Shown here piece by piece: positions 17,737-27,561 of a stretch of 64,000 bases of DNA. The notes beneath the pieces are model-generated. The model was given only the letters and a program-made list of their open reading frames with translations. It was not told the DNA's origin and did not search any database. The DNA comes from Jejuia algarum (GTDB taxonomy: Bacteria > Bacteroidota > Bacteroidia > Flavobacteriales > Flavobacteriaceae), in assembly GCA_947495775.1 (NCBI GenBank), contig CANMAQ010000003.1:62001-126000 (forward strand). The letters are read 5' to 3'. Position numbers and translations under genes: made by a program. The number at the start of each line of letters is the position of its first letter. Positions within the stretch are counted from its first letter, which is position 1.

Positions 17737-17785
17737 CGTTTTTGTATTTATAGTGCTTAAATACAGCCTTATAAACACAAAAACG
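17737..17785. repeat. 16-bp inverted repeat just after the first OmpA gene
   Basis: Arms 17737-17752 and 17770-17785 pair with a single mismatch around a 17-base loop, 12 bases past the stop of the upstream OmpA gene. There is no T tract, so it may stabilise the 3' end of the processed upstream mRNA or dampen read-through. Confidence 0.6.
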
Positions 17786-17796
17786 ATACAATGCCT

Positions 17797-19716
17797 TTAT
17801 TCAATTTGAATAATAATAAACTCTGTTCTTCGGTTTAATTGGTGGGCTTCATCTTCACAATTTGCACCATCTTGACAACCATTGGTTAAACGGCGTTCTC
17901 CATACCCTTTATGTTCTGTAATACGACTAGGAGCTATGCCTTTAGATATAATATATTCATAGGTCGCATTTGCTCTGTCTATAGATAATTTATCGTTATA
18001 GGACAAGGTCCCTCTAGAATCGGTATGCGATTCTATTTTAATGATCATATCTGGATACGTATTAGCCATTAAGTTTACAATTTTGTCTAATTCTAAAGCG
18101 GCATCTTCTCTAATGTTATGTTTATTGTAGTCAAAATAGATGGTGTTTAATTCTGCTAAAACAACGACTTTTTGTACTGGATTTAGTATCAGGTTAGCTA
18201 CAATTTCAGACTCAATACTAGAAATGTTTTTAGATGAAAAGTTTCTATAGTCATCGATATACTTTTCTTGACTTGCTACAATTTTATAATCTTGATTTCT
18301 ATCTATATTGATCTCGTAGAAGCCTTCTTTATCAGTAACCATATAGGCGATTTTATTGTCATCTCCATCAAACAAATTGATAATAGAATTAGGTACTGGT
18401 TTAGAATTTATGGCATCAACAACCTGTCCTCTTACACGTAATAGGGGTTTGCGAAAAAATTCATAAATATCATCGTCTCCGCGTCCTCCACGGCGGTTAG
18501 ACGAAAAATAGCCTGTAACCCCATCTTTATTCATCGTAAAACAAAAATCATCTTTTTCTGAATTAACAGGAACCCCTAAGTTTACGACATCTGTAATGGT
18601 ATTGGAGTCGTCTGCAACGGTACCAAAAATATCGAGTAAACCTAAGCCTAAATGGCCATCTGAGGAGAAAAATAAGATGCCTTCATTGTTGATAAATGGT
18701 GTGCCTTCTGCACCTTTGGTATTAACTATAGCACCCATATTTACGGGGGTACCCAGAGAACCGTCTTGGTGAAGATCTACATAATAGATATCAGAACCTC
18801 CTTGACCACCAGGCATGTCTGAAGAAAAATACAAGCGGGTATTGTCTTTATTTAAGGCAGGGTGTTGCGTAGAGTAGTTTTTGCTATTAATGGAGAGCGG
18901 TTCTACATTAGTCCATAAACTGTCTACAAGGGTGGCCTTGTAAATATTAACAGAGCTAATTCCTTTTTTATCATTTTCTTGTCCATATTTATTTGACGCA
19001 TTTCTTGAAAAATACATGGTTTTTCCATCTTTAGAAATGGTGACAGGACCATCGTGATAAATCGAATTGATATCTCCTTTTAATTTAGAGGTATGGGTAA
19101 CACGCTTTTTAGCATCTTTTTCTGTAACGTATACGTCTAAAAAAGGTTGTTCATTCCAGCCATAAAGGCGTTTTATAGCAACACCTTCGTCTCGAGATGA
19201 GGCAAAATATACTTTGCCATCATGTTCTATAGCGCCAAAATCACTAAATTTTGAATTGATGCGTGTACGCTTAAGAAAGTATTGCTTCTTAGCACTAAAG
19301 ACATGTGCCATAAAGTCCAAATCTTTTTCAAAACGTTCGGTATTAGCGACACCTCCAGAATCTTTAAAACGTTGCATCCAAATGCGAGATTCTTTGTATT
19401 TTTTGGTACCTCTTAAGGCTTGTGCGTAACTGTAATAATAGTCTATAGGTACATTTTTATCTTCTACAGCTCTTTTGTAATAGCGCGCAGCAGCAGCAGG
19501 ATTTCTTAAATAGGCATAGCAATCACCAACCCTTCGTGTGGCGTAATTTTTATTGTAGTTATTCCTTATTAAATCCTTATAAACTTCGGCAGCCTTAACA
19601 AAAGAGAATTTATTGAATAATGTATCTGCTCTTTTTTGTTTTCCAGGTTGTGCCATTGCTACGCATGCAAGAGCTAGAAAGAGTGATGTTACTATGGACG
19701 TTCTAAATGTCATCAT
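17797..19716 (-). CDS. OmpA-family protein with TPR, PD40 and CarboxypepD-like domains (PorE-like), copy 1
   Basis: A 639-residue protein with the same domain order as its downstream paralogue: signal peptide to about 22 (AMAQ), TPR-like region with RVGDCYAYLRNPAAAARYY, PD40 propeller (YFSSDMPGGQGGSDIYYV, FFSSDGHLGLGLLDIF), a carboxypeptidase-like beta domain (LLRVRGQVVDAINSKPVPNS), and a C-terminal OmpA domain (TIYFDYNKHNIREDA, LSIDRANATYEYI). It should anchor to peptidoglycan and work with the PorP/SprF protein whose stop lies 16 bases before it. Role in surface display of the adhesin is inferred from the cassette. Confidence 0.87.
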   Translation of the reverse strand: MMTFRTSIVTSLFLALACVAMAQPGKQKRADTLFNKFSFVKAAEVYKDLIRNNYNKNYATRRVGDCYAYLRNPAAAARYYKRAVEDKNVPIDYYYSYAQALRGTKKYKESRIWMQRFKDSGGVANTERFEKDLDFMAHVFSAKKQYFLKRTRINSKFSDFGAIEHDGKVYFASSRDEGVAIKRLYGWNEQPFLDVYVTEKDAKKRVTHTSKLKGDINSIYHDGPVTISKDGKTMYFSRNASNKYGQENDKKGISSVNIYKATLVDSLWTNVEPLSINSKNYSTQHPALNKDNTRLYFSSDMPGGQGGSDIYYVDLHQDGSLGTPVNMGAIVNTKGAEGTPFINNEGILFFSSDGHLGLGLLDIFGTVADDSNTITDVVNLGVPVNSEKDDFCFTMNKDGVTGYFSSNRRGGRGDDDIYEFFRKPLLRVRGQVVDAINSKPVPNSIINLFDGDDNKIAYMVTDKEGFYEINIDRNQDYKIVASQEKYIDDYRNFSSKNISSIESEIVANLILNPVQKVVVLAELNTIYFDYNKHNIREDAALELDKIVNLMANTYPDMIIKIESHTDSRGTLSYNDKLSIDRANATYEYIISKGIAPSRITEHKGYGERRLTNGCQDGANCEDEAHQLNRRTEFIIIQIE

Positions 19717-19732
19717 AAAAAAATGCAGTTGT

Positions 19733-20653
19733 CTAGAAATATCTAGGTGATTTAAGTTTTGAGCTTAAGAATTTGAATTCATATATAAGTAATACTTCAT
19801 GAGTACCACTTGTGAATGCTCTAATTTCGGATGTTGGTTTTTCATAGGAGTATCCAATACGTAACTGGCGGGACACTTGTAAATCTGCTATGATTCCCCA
19901 TGCGGCCGTTGCTTCATTAATTCTATAGGATCCGCCAAGCCATATTTTTTCGTTGTATAAGAAATTGGCTGTTAGATCTAAGGATGCAGGCGCACCATTT
20001 GTTGCTTTTAGTAATGTAGAAGGTTTAAATTTGAAGGCCTCACTAAGATCGAATACAGCACCAACTATAGCGTAATAACTAAGGCGTTCTAAAGCTTCAA
20101 ACCCTTCTTCTGTATTTCTATTGGTGTTTAAAACTCTAGGGGCAGATGCACCAGCATAAAAACGATTGGTATGGTAGTAAAGTCCTAAACCAATGTTAGG
20201 TGTCCATCTGTTGGCTATACCGCGTATCAAAGGATCAAAACTTTCAGACGCTCTAAAGTCTTCATCTAAACTATAGCTTGTAAGGCCACCCTTTACACCA
20301 AAGGCTAATTTGCCTGTTCTTCCTGTTGGTATTGTATATGAGAAATCGCCGTACAAATAGGTGAAATTTTCAGGGCCTAAATCATCTTCTATAAAGGTAA
20401 ATCCAAGGCCAATGCGATCATTTCTTAAAGGTGAATGTACCGAAAGGGTTTGTGTTACAGGACCACCATCAAAACCAACCCATTGACTGCGATGTAATCC
20501 AATAACGCTTAATGCTTCTCTACTTCCAGCATAGGCAGGATTAATAGCGATGGTGTTATACATGTACTGGGTAAATTGTGGCAATTGTTGCGCCATTCCA
20601 ACCGTACAACTGAATAACGCAAAAGCAATTATGTAATGTTTTATAAGTTTCAT
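19733..20653 (-). CDS. PorP/SprF family T9SS outer-membrane protein
   Basis: A 306-residue barrel protein with a signal peptide to about 21 (GMAQ) and the family signature QLPQFTQYMYNTIAINPAYAG followed by LSVIGLHRSQWVGFDG. The C-terminus (YEKPTSEIRAFTSGTHEVLLIYEF) matches PorP/SprF proteins. In Flavobacterium, SprF is needed to export and attach the type-B-tailed adhesin SprB. It lies 10 bases after the adhesin gene and 16 before the OmpA gene, so the three form one cassette. Confidence 0.93.
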   Translation of the reverse strand: MKLIKHYIIAFALFSCTVGMAQQLPQFTQYMYNTIAINPAYAGSREALSVIGLHRSQWVGFDGGPVTQTLSVHSPLRNDRIGLGFTFIEDDLGPENFTYLYGDFSYTIPTGRTGKLAFGVKGGLTSYSLDEDFRASESFDPLIRGIANRWTPNIGLGLYYHTNRFYAGASAPRVLNTNRNTEEGFEALERLSYYAIVGAVFDLSEAFKFKPSTLLKATNGAPASLDLTANFLYNEKIWLGGSYRINEATAAWGIIADLQVSRQLRIGYSYEKPTSEIRAFTSGTHEVLLIYEFKFLSSKLKSPRYF

Positions 20654-20663
20654 AGGTTATGTT

Positions 20664-23600
20664 TTATTTGGTTCCAATATAGATAGGGCCAGTGAATGGT
20701 GGTAAACCACTATTCTCTAAATTAATAATGTAATAATATGTACCGTTAGGAACAGTACCAGATGCTCCAAGTGCAGCATTATGTGCTTCACCTTGCCATG
20801 AGCCTTGGCCTTCACCTAAACCGTAATCGTTAGATTGAAATATAAGTGCGCCCCATCTATTAAATATTTTAACGCTAGCCACAAAGCCACATAATTCAAT
20901 GCCTTTAATATCAAAACGATCATTAATACCATCATTATTAGGTGTTAATGCTTTTGTAACAGTAACATCATTTACACCACACGGCAGTACGATACATTCT
21001 GCATTAATGGCAATAGATACTTCTGTGATATCGATGCAGCCGTCTTGAAGCCCTGTATATCTTAATAAGTAATTAATAGGGGAGCTACCAGGTTTAAAAT
21101 CGTCTGTGAGTATTAAGGTTGTTGGGTCGAATATATTGGCGTTTAATTGGGCTAGTGTATTGCCTTCTATAAGCTCCCAAGTTCCTGTAACTGTATCCGT
21201 AGATAAGTAATCATTTAAATCTATAACACCATCGTTATAACACGCGTCAGGTGCATTTACCGTGGTAACGATTTCATCTAGAACGACATTTAAGGTTTGT
21301 GTATACACCGCTTCGTTTGCACAAGCATCTCTTACAGTCCATGTTCTTGTAATTTGATAGTCTTCGAAAACCGTATCATCAAATCCATTAACCTCATTAA
21401 ATACAGTAATAATATCGCTAGAACAATTATCAGCAAATTCAATGTTTGGAACATCAGGGATATCAGTACAACTTACGGTTACGTTGGGCGCTATAGGATC
21501 TAAAGGTACAGGCGCAGTGGTGTCAATAACATTTATAGTTTGTGAAAAATCGGTTGACAATCCACAGGCGTCAGTCGCAGTCCACGTTCTTGTAAGTGTA
21601 AAGGTCCCAGAACAGGCTCCAGCTGTAGTTTCATCATTTACAGTTATTGTAACTGCACTACAGTTATCTTTTGCTTCTAAAGTTTCAGGTTCTGGTATCG
21701 CATCGCACTCTACTGTAATTTCAGAAGGAAGATTACCTATAAACTCTGGAGCAGTAGTATCTTGTACAGTGATAATTTGTGTAAAGGCTGTTTCTAAACC
21801 AACACCGTCAGTGGCAGTCCAAGTGCGTTCTAACATATAGTTAGAAATACAATCGCCATCGATTCTATTCTGTTCGAATGTTACAGCAACCTCAGAACAA
21901 TTGTCTGTAGCGCTAAGTGAAACAAAGGAAGGAATGTTATCACACTCTACCGTCATATTAGCTATTAATGATATGAATGATGGAGGTTCGTTGTCAACCA
22001 CAATAACCGTTGCATCGCAAAATGCTGTATTACCACTATTATCCGTAATGGTTAGCCTTACAGTATTAGCTCCAATATTATCACATGTAAATATAGTTTG
22101 AGAGATCTCACGACTTGCAATACCACAATTGTCTGTAGAATTGTCATCAATGTCTTCAGTAGTTAAAGTTGCTGTACCTGTTGCATCCAGGGCAATTTCT
22201 ACGTTTTGACATAGTGCAATTGGGGTTATAGTGTCTTCTACAGTTATAATAGCGTTACAAGTGCCTTCGTTACCATTTTCATCCGTAACGGTTAATACTA
22301 CTGTATTTTCCCCAACGTTATCACAGGTAAACGTCGTTTCAGATAGGCTGATAGATGTTATAGCATCGCAATTATCTGTAGAATTGTTGTTGATTTGCTC
22401 TGGCGTAATGGTTGCAGTATTCGTGTTTTCATCAAGTGCTACAGTTATATTTTGACAGTTAGCTACAGGTGCTTCATCATCTGTTACTGTAACAGATTGT
22501 TCGCAAGTACTCGTGTTTCCAGAACTATCTGTAACCGTCCACGTTACGGTTGTTGTTCCTAATTGAAATTCAAAGGTGTTAGGATCGATAACAGTATCGT
22601 TTACAGCTGCAGTAACCGTATTAATAGCACAGTTATTAGTTGCTGTTGGTACGCCTAGGTTTATGGTTGTTGAGCAGTTCCCCACGCCATTTGCCGATGT
22701 TGTTGTTCTAATAGGATCAGGACATGTTATTGTAGGGCTAATTGTATTTACAACAGTAACAGTAGCCTCACAAGTTGCTGTATTTCCAGCATTATCTGTA
22801 ACCGTAAGTGTTACTGTATTATCACCAATATCGGCACAGGTGAAACTGGTTTGAGAAGCTTCACGTGTTGCAATACCACAATTATCTGTAGAATTGTTGT
22901 CAATGTCTTCAGCAGTTAAAGTTGCTGTACCTGTTGCATCTAGGGCAATTTCTACGTTTTGACATAGTACAATTGGGTTTATAGTGTCTTCTACAGTTAT
23001 AATAGCGTTACAAGTCCCTTCGTTACCATTTTCATCCGTAACGGTTAATACCACTGTATTTCCCCCAACATTATCACAGGTAAACGTCGTTTCAGATAGG
23101 CTGATAGATGTTATAGCATCGCAATTATCTGTAGAATTGTTGTTGATTTGCTCTGGCGTAATGGTTGCAGTATTCGTGTTTTCATCAAGTGCTACAGTTA
23201 TATTCTGGCAGTTAGCTACAGGTGCTTCATCATCTGTTACAGTAACAGTTTGCTCGCAAGAGCTCGTGTTTCCAGAACTATTAGTTACGGTCCATGTAAC
23301 TGTTGTAGTACCAAGCTCAAACTCGAAAGTTGTAGGATCGATAGGAGTATTGTCTACACGCGCTATAACTGTATTAATATCACAATTATTAGTCGCAGTA
23401 GGTGTACCTATAGCTACTGTTGTTGTGCAGTTGCCTGTACCATCATTTGATGTTGCAGCTTCTACATTAGCAGGGCATTCAATTGTTGGATTAATAAGGT
23501 TTATGACTGTAACAGTAGCCTCACAAGTTGCTGTATTTCCAGCATTATCTGTAACCGTAAGTGTTACTGTATTATCTCCAATATCGGCACATGTGAAACT

Positions 23601-25973
23601 GGTTTGAGAAGCTTCACGTGTTGCAATACCACAATTATCTGTAGAATTGTTGTCAATAGCTTCAGCTGTTAAAGTAGCCGTACCACTGGCGTCTAAAGCA
23701 ATTTCTACGTTTTGACATAGTGCGATAGGATTTTCGTCGTCTGTTATTGTTACCGTTTGTTCACAGGATGCTGTATTTCCAGAGGTATCTGTAGCTATCC
23801 AAGTAACCTGTGTTTCTTCTAATTCGAATATGAAGGTTTCAGGATCTATTGTAATACCATCTACTTGTGCAATAACTTCTGCAATTTCACAATTGTCATC
23901 TGTTATAGGTGTACCAAGATCTACCGTTGTAGCACAGTTTCCTGTACTATCATTAGATGTACTTATGGAAATGTTAGCTGGACAAGTAATGGTTGGATCT
24001 TCTGTATCATTAACGGTAATCGTTTGTGTGACATTAATGGTGTTCCCACAATCGTCTGTAACACTATAGGTTCTTGTAATGGTTTCAGGGTTGCTTTGGT
24101 TGTTAGACACATCACTTACAAAAGCAACTATAGGTGCAATACCAGAGTTGTCTGCTTCATCAGTAACAACGGTTACATCAGCTTCTGGAATATCTGCAGT
24201 ACACTGTACAGTGATAGGATCTGGATTGCTTGCTGTTGGAGGCGTATCAACAAATTCTCTGAAATTTACAGGTATAAGTAAAGGTGCTGGTATGGGGTTT
24301 CCTTCACAAATTCCGTCGGTTTCAAACCCTTTTATAAGGTCTTTATTAAATTCTACCAGAGACACAGAGCCCGTACCACTAACGGTTCCAGAAAGCGCAA
24401 CTTGCGGCACAAAATCGGGATCTTGTAGAATCGTACAGTCTGTTGTAACGGTTAATGATAAACTTAATTGTGCTAAAATGTCATTTGTATTGGTAGATAG
24501 TGGTAACGTTCCAAGGTCCCAAACAATAGCGCCATTAGCACCTATACTAGGATCGAAAACAGGTATGTTTGTTGTTGAAAACGGAGGGAACGTTTCCGTA
24601 GAAATATTAAAATTAGTAATGTCTACTGCATCAGGAACAGGAATGGTGATGCGAGTGTCGTTTAACTCTTCTGTCCCTGTGTTTCTTATGTCTATAACAA
24701 AGTTAGCACTTTCATTAGGAGCTAAAGTAGTATTGGTATCACTAGGCGGGTTCCCGTTTATAGAGGTGTTTGAGACAATAACTTCTGGTTCGGGAACAAA
24801 CGCTTCTACAGCAAATGTAATGTTAAAAATAACATAAGAATCGCGCGTAGAACCATATCTAATGGTTGTAGACGATTGTAAGTTGTCAATAAACTTGTTG
24901 TCGTCTGAGGGATCTGTGTTATCATTTCCATTATCAATATCAAATACAGCTATATCTACTCCTGTACTATTAGGGCGATCACTAAAGGTTCTAGGACCAT
25001 CCGTTATAACAGATGAATTGAAAAAATTGTCTGCGGAATTACCAGAATGTGATAAGGCTTCAAACGTATTGGTATCCTGTCTTAACATTTGCAAAAAGTC
25101 TCCTGAAACGCTAACATCTCCTTCAGCAGCCATAACTCCTAATTTTAGGTTTACGTCACCGTTTTCTAAAGATTTAAATCCTGAAATAGGAACATCGAAA
25201 GTACCAGGGCCATCAGCCACAAAGGCATGACCGTCAAAAACAGTAATGTCGCGAAATCTCATTTTAGGATTCTCATAAACAACGACCATACCCCAGCCCC
25301 CAAAGTAACCTACATTATCGGCGTTACCTTCTCTTGTTGCAATATCTGCAACGGTATAGGCACCAAGACCGTTTGTTCTTACGTACTCTGTAATGTCTGC
25401 GTAGGCACTGTAAATGTTAAAATCGTCACCATCTGTCGGAAAGGCAATAATACCGTTGGCATTAATTTCTTGGTAACTTGTAGCTTCAGGCCCTTGGATG
25501 AGTACACGTTGCTTGTCGAAAGTTTTGGTCACTCCATTTTTAGTTACGGTAAAGGTTCTTGTGTCTACTTCACGAACACTAGCCGCTCTTCCTGTCCAAT
25601 ACAAACCTGCATATAGAATTTTAGAACATTCTGGAATGGCATCATTTTCAGTAGAAAACGTAAGTGTAGCTGTAGACGAATTTAAGGTACTAGCATCGTT
25701 ATCGGCATCCACATATTCCATGTCGTTATTATTATTAGTAAGGTTGCCATAATTTACCAATGTTAAATTGGTATTTCCAATCATGGCAAAGTCACCTTGA
25801 ACCGAATAAATACTTTGGGTAGGCGTTTCTAAAGCAGTTCTAGGCGCAAAAGGCACTCTAACTTGAGCATAACTATTCCCTAAACTTAATAACAGTATTA
25901 CAAAACTACCAAGCAGTTTATGCATGTAAGTATGTGTAGCGGCGTTATACCTTTTTGTGAGACGTAATTTCAT
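20664..25973 (-). CDS. Giant T9SS type B adhesin (gliding-motility-associated C-terminal domain)
   Basis: A 1769-residue secreted protein. The N-terminal region has a signal segment (LLGSFVILLLSLGNSYAQ); the true start may be the internal Met at 25925. About residues 60-390 form a conserved beta domain. About 590-1560 are HYR-like Ig repeats with regular paired Cys (TVTWTVTDSSGNTSSCEQTVTVTDDE, ADIGDNTVTLTVTDNAGN). The last ~90 residues (LTPNNDGINDRFDIKGIE, KIFNRWG, PNGTYYYIINL) are the CHU_C type B sorting domain. With PorP/SprF and OmpA partners downstream this is a SprB-like surface adhesin. The ligand is unknown. Confidence 0.92.
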   Translation of the reverse strand: MKLRLTKRYNAATHTYMHKLLGSFVILLLSLGNSYAQVRVPFAPRTALETPTQSIYSVQGDFAMIGNTNLTLVNYGNLTNNNNDMEYVDADNDASTLNSSTATLTFSTENDAIPECSKILYAGLYWTGRAASVREVDTRTFTVTKNGVTKTFDKQRVLIQGPEATSYQEINANGIIAFPTDGDDFNIYSAYADITEYVRTNGLGAYTVADIATREGNADNVGYFGGWGMVVVYENPKMRFRDITVFDGHAFVADGPGTFDVPISGFKSLENGDVNLKLGVMAAEGDVSVSGDFLQMLRQDTNTFEALSHSGNSADNFFNSSVITDGPRTFSDRPNSTGVDIAVFDIDNGNDNTDPSDDNKFIDNLQSSTTIRYGSTRDSYVIFNITFAVEAFVPEPEVIVSNTSINGNPPSDTNTTLAPNESANFVIDIRNTGTEELNDTRITIPVPDAVDITNFNISTETFPPFSTTNIPVFDPSIGANGAIVWDLGTLPLSTNTNDILAQLSLSLTVTTDCTILQDPDFVPQVALSGTVSGTGSVSLVEFNKDLIKGFETDGICEGNPIPAPLLIPVNFREFVDTPPTASNPDPITVQCTADIPEADVTVVTDEADNSGIAPIVAFVSDVSNNQSNPETITRTYSVTDDCGNTINVTQTITVNDTEDPTITCPANISISTSNDSTGNCATTVDLGTPITDDNCEIAEVIAQVDGITIDPETFIFELEETQVTWIATDTSGNTASCEQTVTITDDENPIALCQNVEIALDASGTATLTAEAIDNNSTDNCGIATREASQTSFTCADIGDNTVTLTVTDNAGNTATCEATVTVINLINPTIECPANVEAATSNDGTGNCTTTVAIGTPTATNNCDINTVIARVDNTPIDPTTFEFELGTTTVTWTVTNSSGNTSSCEQTVTVTDDEAPVANCQNITVALDENTNTATITPEQINNNSTDNCDAITSISLSETTFTCDNVGGNTVVLTVTDENGNEGTCNAIITVEDTINPIVLCQNVEIALDATGTATLTAEDIDNNSTDNCGIATREASQTSFTCADIGDNTVTLTVTDNAGNTATCEATVTVVNTISPTITCPDPIRTTTSANGVGNCSTTINLGVPTATNNCAINTVTAAVNDTVIDPNTFEFQLGTTTVTWTVTDSSGNTSTCEQSVTVTDDEAPVANCQNITVALDENTNTATITPEQINNNSTDNCDAITSISLSETTFTCDNVGENTVVLTVTDENGNEGTCNAIITVEDTITPIALCQNVEIALDATGTATLTTEDIDDNSTDNCGIASREISQTIFTCDNIGANTVRLTITDNSGNTAFCDATVIVVDNEPPSFISLIANMTVECDNIPSFVSLSATDNCSEVAVTFEQNRIDGDCISNYMLERTWTATDGVGLETAFTQIITVQDTTAPEFIGNLPSEITVECDAIPEPETLEAKDNCSAVTITVNDETTAGACSGTFTLTRTWTATDACGLSTDFSQTINVIDTTAPVPLDPIAPNVTVSCTDIPDVPNIEFADNCSSDIITVFNEVNGFDDTVFEDYQITRTWTVRDACANEAVYTQTLNVVLDEIVTTVNAPDACYNDGVIDLNDYLSTDTVTGTWELIEGNTLAQLNANIFDPTTLILTDDFKPGSSPINYLLRYTGLQDGCIDITEVSIAINAECIVLPCGVNDVTVTKALTPNNDGINDRFDIKGIELCGFVASVKIFNRWGALIFQSNDYGLGEGQGSWQGEAHNAALGASGTVPNGTYYYIINLENSGLPPFTGPIYIGTK
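22110..23730. repeat. 753-bp tandem repeat inside the adhesin gene
   Basis: Matching landmarks recur at 22118, 22871 and 23624, exactly 753 bp (251 codons) apart. Copy one and copy two share long nearly identical stretches, for example 22237-22490 with 22990-23243; the third copy diverges after about 100 bp. Each unit encodes three HYR-like modules. The tight DNA identity implies a recent duplication or gene conversion. Confidence 0.9.
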
Positions 25974-25989
25974 TATATTTAACTATAGG

Positions 25990-26487
25990 TTAAGACGGAA
26001 TTTCGATTTTGTAAAAAATTCTAATATTCGTGTCAGGTTTAACTTTTATAAAACGTTCTATATCTGCTAGATTTGTTTTAAAACAGCATTTTATAAAAAT
26101 GTACTTTAAGTTTTTAAATTTCGTAATGTAGGATAGGTCTAAATTGGCATTAAGATCTTGAGGGGTATTTAAACTTATATATACAAGTTCCACATGAGAT
26201 GCATCATAATTTGTGGCACTTAAATGTTTTAAGGCTGTAGCACCGTTTAAGTTAATTTTTAAAGGTGGTTTGTTCGCATCAAGAGTTTTTTGCGTTATAC
26301 CCTGAAAATAAATGGTAGGGTGTAATTTAAAGGCCAAGTCATAAAAATGGGTTCTATCGGCACCGTAATTTTGGTTTTGTAACTCGTAAATGGTGCTACT
26401 TTGAGCTTCCATTTTTGTAGTGTTATAGAAAAATGCTAAGACACAAAAAATGTAGATATAGCAGTGTTTTGAAAATTGTATAGTCAT
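25990..26487 (-). CDS. Secreted protein of unknown function upstream of the adhesin
   Basis: A 165-residue protein with a signal peptide (hydrophobic CYIYIFCVLAFFY, cleavage near EAQ-SS). The mature part has leucine- and asparagine-rich strands (LKINLNGATALKHLS, NLDLSYITKFKNLKYIFIK) reminiscent of a short leucine-rich-repeat solenoid, but no family is recognised. It ends 16 bases before the adhesin start on the same strand, so it probably belongs to the adhesin operon. A TAAGTTTG box lies two bases before its ATG. Confidence 0.6.
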   Translation of the reverse strand: MTIQFSKHCYIYIFCVLAFFYNTTKMEAQSSTIYELQNQNYGADRTHFYDLAFKLHPTIYFQGITQKTLDANKPPLKINLNGATALKHLSATNYDASHVELVYISLNTPQDLNANLDLSYITKFKNLKYIFIKCCFKTNLADIERFIKVKPDTNIRIFYKIEIPS

Positions 26488-26489
26488 AG

Positions 26490-26497
26490 CAAACTTA
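26490..26497 (-). promoter_or_regulatory. -7 box TAAGTTTG before the adhesin operon
   Basis: Matches TAnnTTTG on the minus strand, ending two bases before the ATG at 26487. If used, the mRNA would be leaderless or the start would lie further in. The rest of the gap up to 26952 holds only mirror open frames that I do not believe. Confidence 0.35.
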
Positions 26498-26952
26498 TTT
26501 TAACTAAATGTTACGTTCGATTATAGGCTGTATACCATTACGAGATGGTAGTAACAGCATTTTTCTGAGGGAAGAAAATTGCGGAAACTGTTTTATAGTC
26601 TTAAGGTTAATGTCAATTAAAACCTTAAATAGCTTTAAACATATAGTTCCATATATAATTCGATCTAGGGTCATTACTTTATTGTATTGTAGGTGTAACA
26701 AATAGACATATATCTCAGGCTCTATTCAAAAAAAAATGTTAAACCACAAATAAAATCGACAAAAAGAAGCTCTTTAGATTTTTATCTGCTTTTAATCGTA
26801 TTTTATCGGTTATGTTTGAAATTTTTTTAGTAAGAATAAAGCAGCATAATGTTGAGATTTGTGATAATTTCTCTATATCGTACATTAAAAGAATTTGAAT
26901 TTCGCCGAAAAAACACGTATTTTACCTCCAAAAAATAACATTTAATCGGAAA

Positions 26953-27441
26953 ATGAAAAAGCAATTAACCATTATTAGACATGCAAAATCATCATGGGAA
27001 CACGATGTTATAGATCATGAAAGACCATTAAAGGAGCGAGGGATTGCAGATGCAAATTTGATGGCTAAAGCCCTTCGTAAATTAAATTTAAAACCAGATG
27101 CGATACAAATAAGCGATGCGAAACGTACAACATCTACAGCGGCACTTATTTTACCAGAATTAGAAGTGTCTAATGCAGAGATTAATTACGAGCATAAGCT
27201 TTATGATTTTTCGGGAGAATTGCTTTTAGAGGTGATTAAAGGCTGTGATACTAATGTGGCGCATCTCATGATTTTTGGTCATAACCATGCCATTACTCAT
27301 TTTGTAAATACATTTGGAGACCGCTATATCGAGAATGTCCCAACCTGTGGTGTGGTTCAATTGGAATTTCAAATAGCGGAATGGTCTAAAATAACAAAAG
27401 GACGTACCATTAAAACACTCTTTCCAAGAGATTTAAAGTAA
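26953..27441 (+). CDS. SixA-like histidine phosphatase
   Basis: A 162-residue member of the histidine phosphatase (phosphoglycerate mutase) superfamily. The catalytic motif IIRHAKSSW places the phospho-accepting His at residue 9; the downstream SDAKRTTSTA (52-61) and FGHNHAITHFVN near residue 115 supply the other active-site residues. SixA in E. coli dephosphorylates phospho-His proteins. It lies 120 bases upstream of ppk1 on the same strand, with a separate promoter before ppk1. Confidence 0.85.
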   Translation: MKKQLTIIRHAKSSWEHDVIDHERPLKERGIADANLMAKALRKLNLKPDAIQISDAKRTTSTAALILPELEVSNAEINYEHKLYDFSGELLLEVIKGCDTNVAHLMIFGHNHAITHFVNTFGDRYIENVPTCGVVQLEFQIAEWSKITKGRTIKTLFPRDLK

Positions 27442-27531
27442 GAAAAACATGTGTGTAATACGCCGTATCATGCCCTCTTAAAATTGCCAAATTTTTAATT
27501 GTATTTTAAATTTTTTTCACACGAAATAGAA

Positions 27532-27539
27532 TATATTTG
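27532..27539 (+). promoter_or_regulatory. -7 box TATATTTG for ppk1
   Basis: Matches TAnnTTTG, 22 bases before the chosen ppk1 ATG at 27562; the longer open frame would start upstream of it, which supports the internal start. Confidence 0.55.
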
Positions 27540-27561
27540 TTTGCATTATAATCATATAACA

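Noticed and set aside
22110..23730. Could the regular repeats be a CRISPR array?
   Set aside because: The unit is 753 bp, lies in a continuous protein frame and has no short repeat with unique spacers.
21297..25752. Many antisense open frames of 60-250 codons within the adhesin gene
   Set aside because: They arise from the low-complexity Thr/Asn/Val repeats read backwards; they repeat with the same 753-bp period and encode Val/Ser-rich strings with no domain.
26504..26705. Two overlapping open frames of 65 codons on opposite strands
   Set aside because: They are mirror images of the same AT-rich stretch, neither has a plausible promoter spacing or a recognisable fold, and both lie in the upstream region of the adhesin operon.
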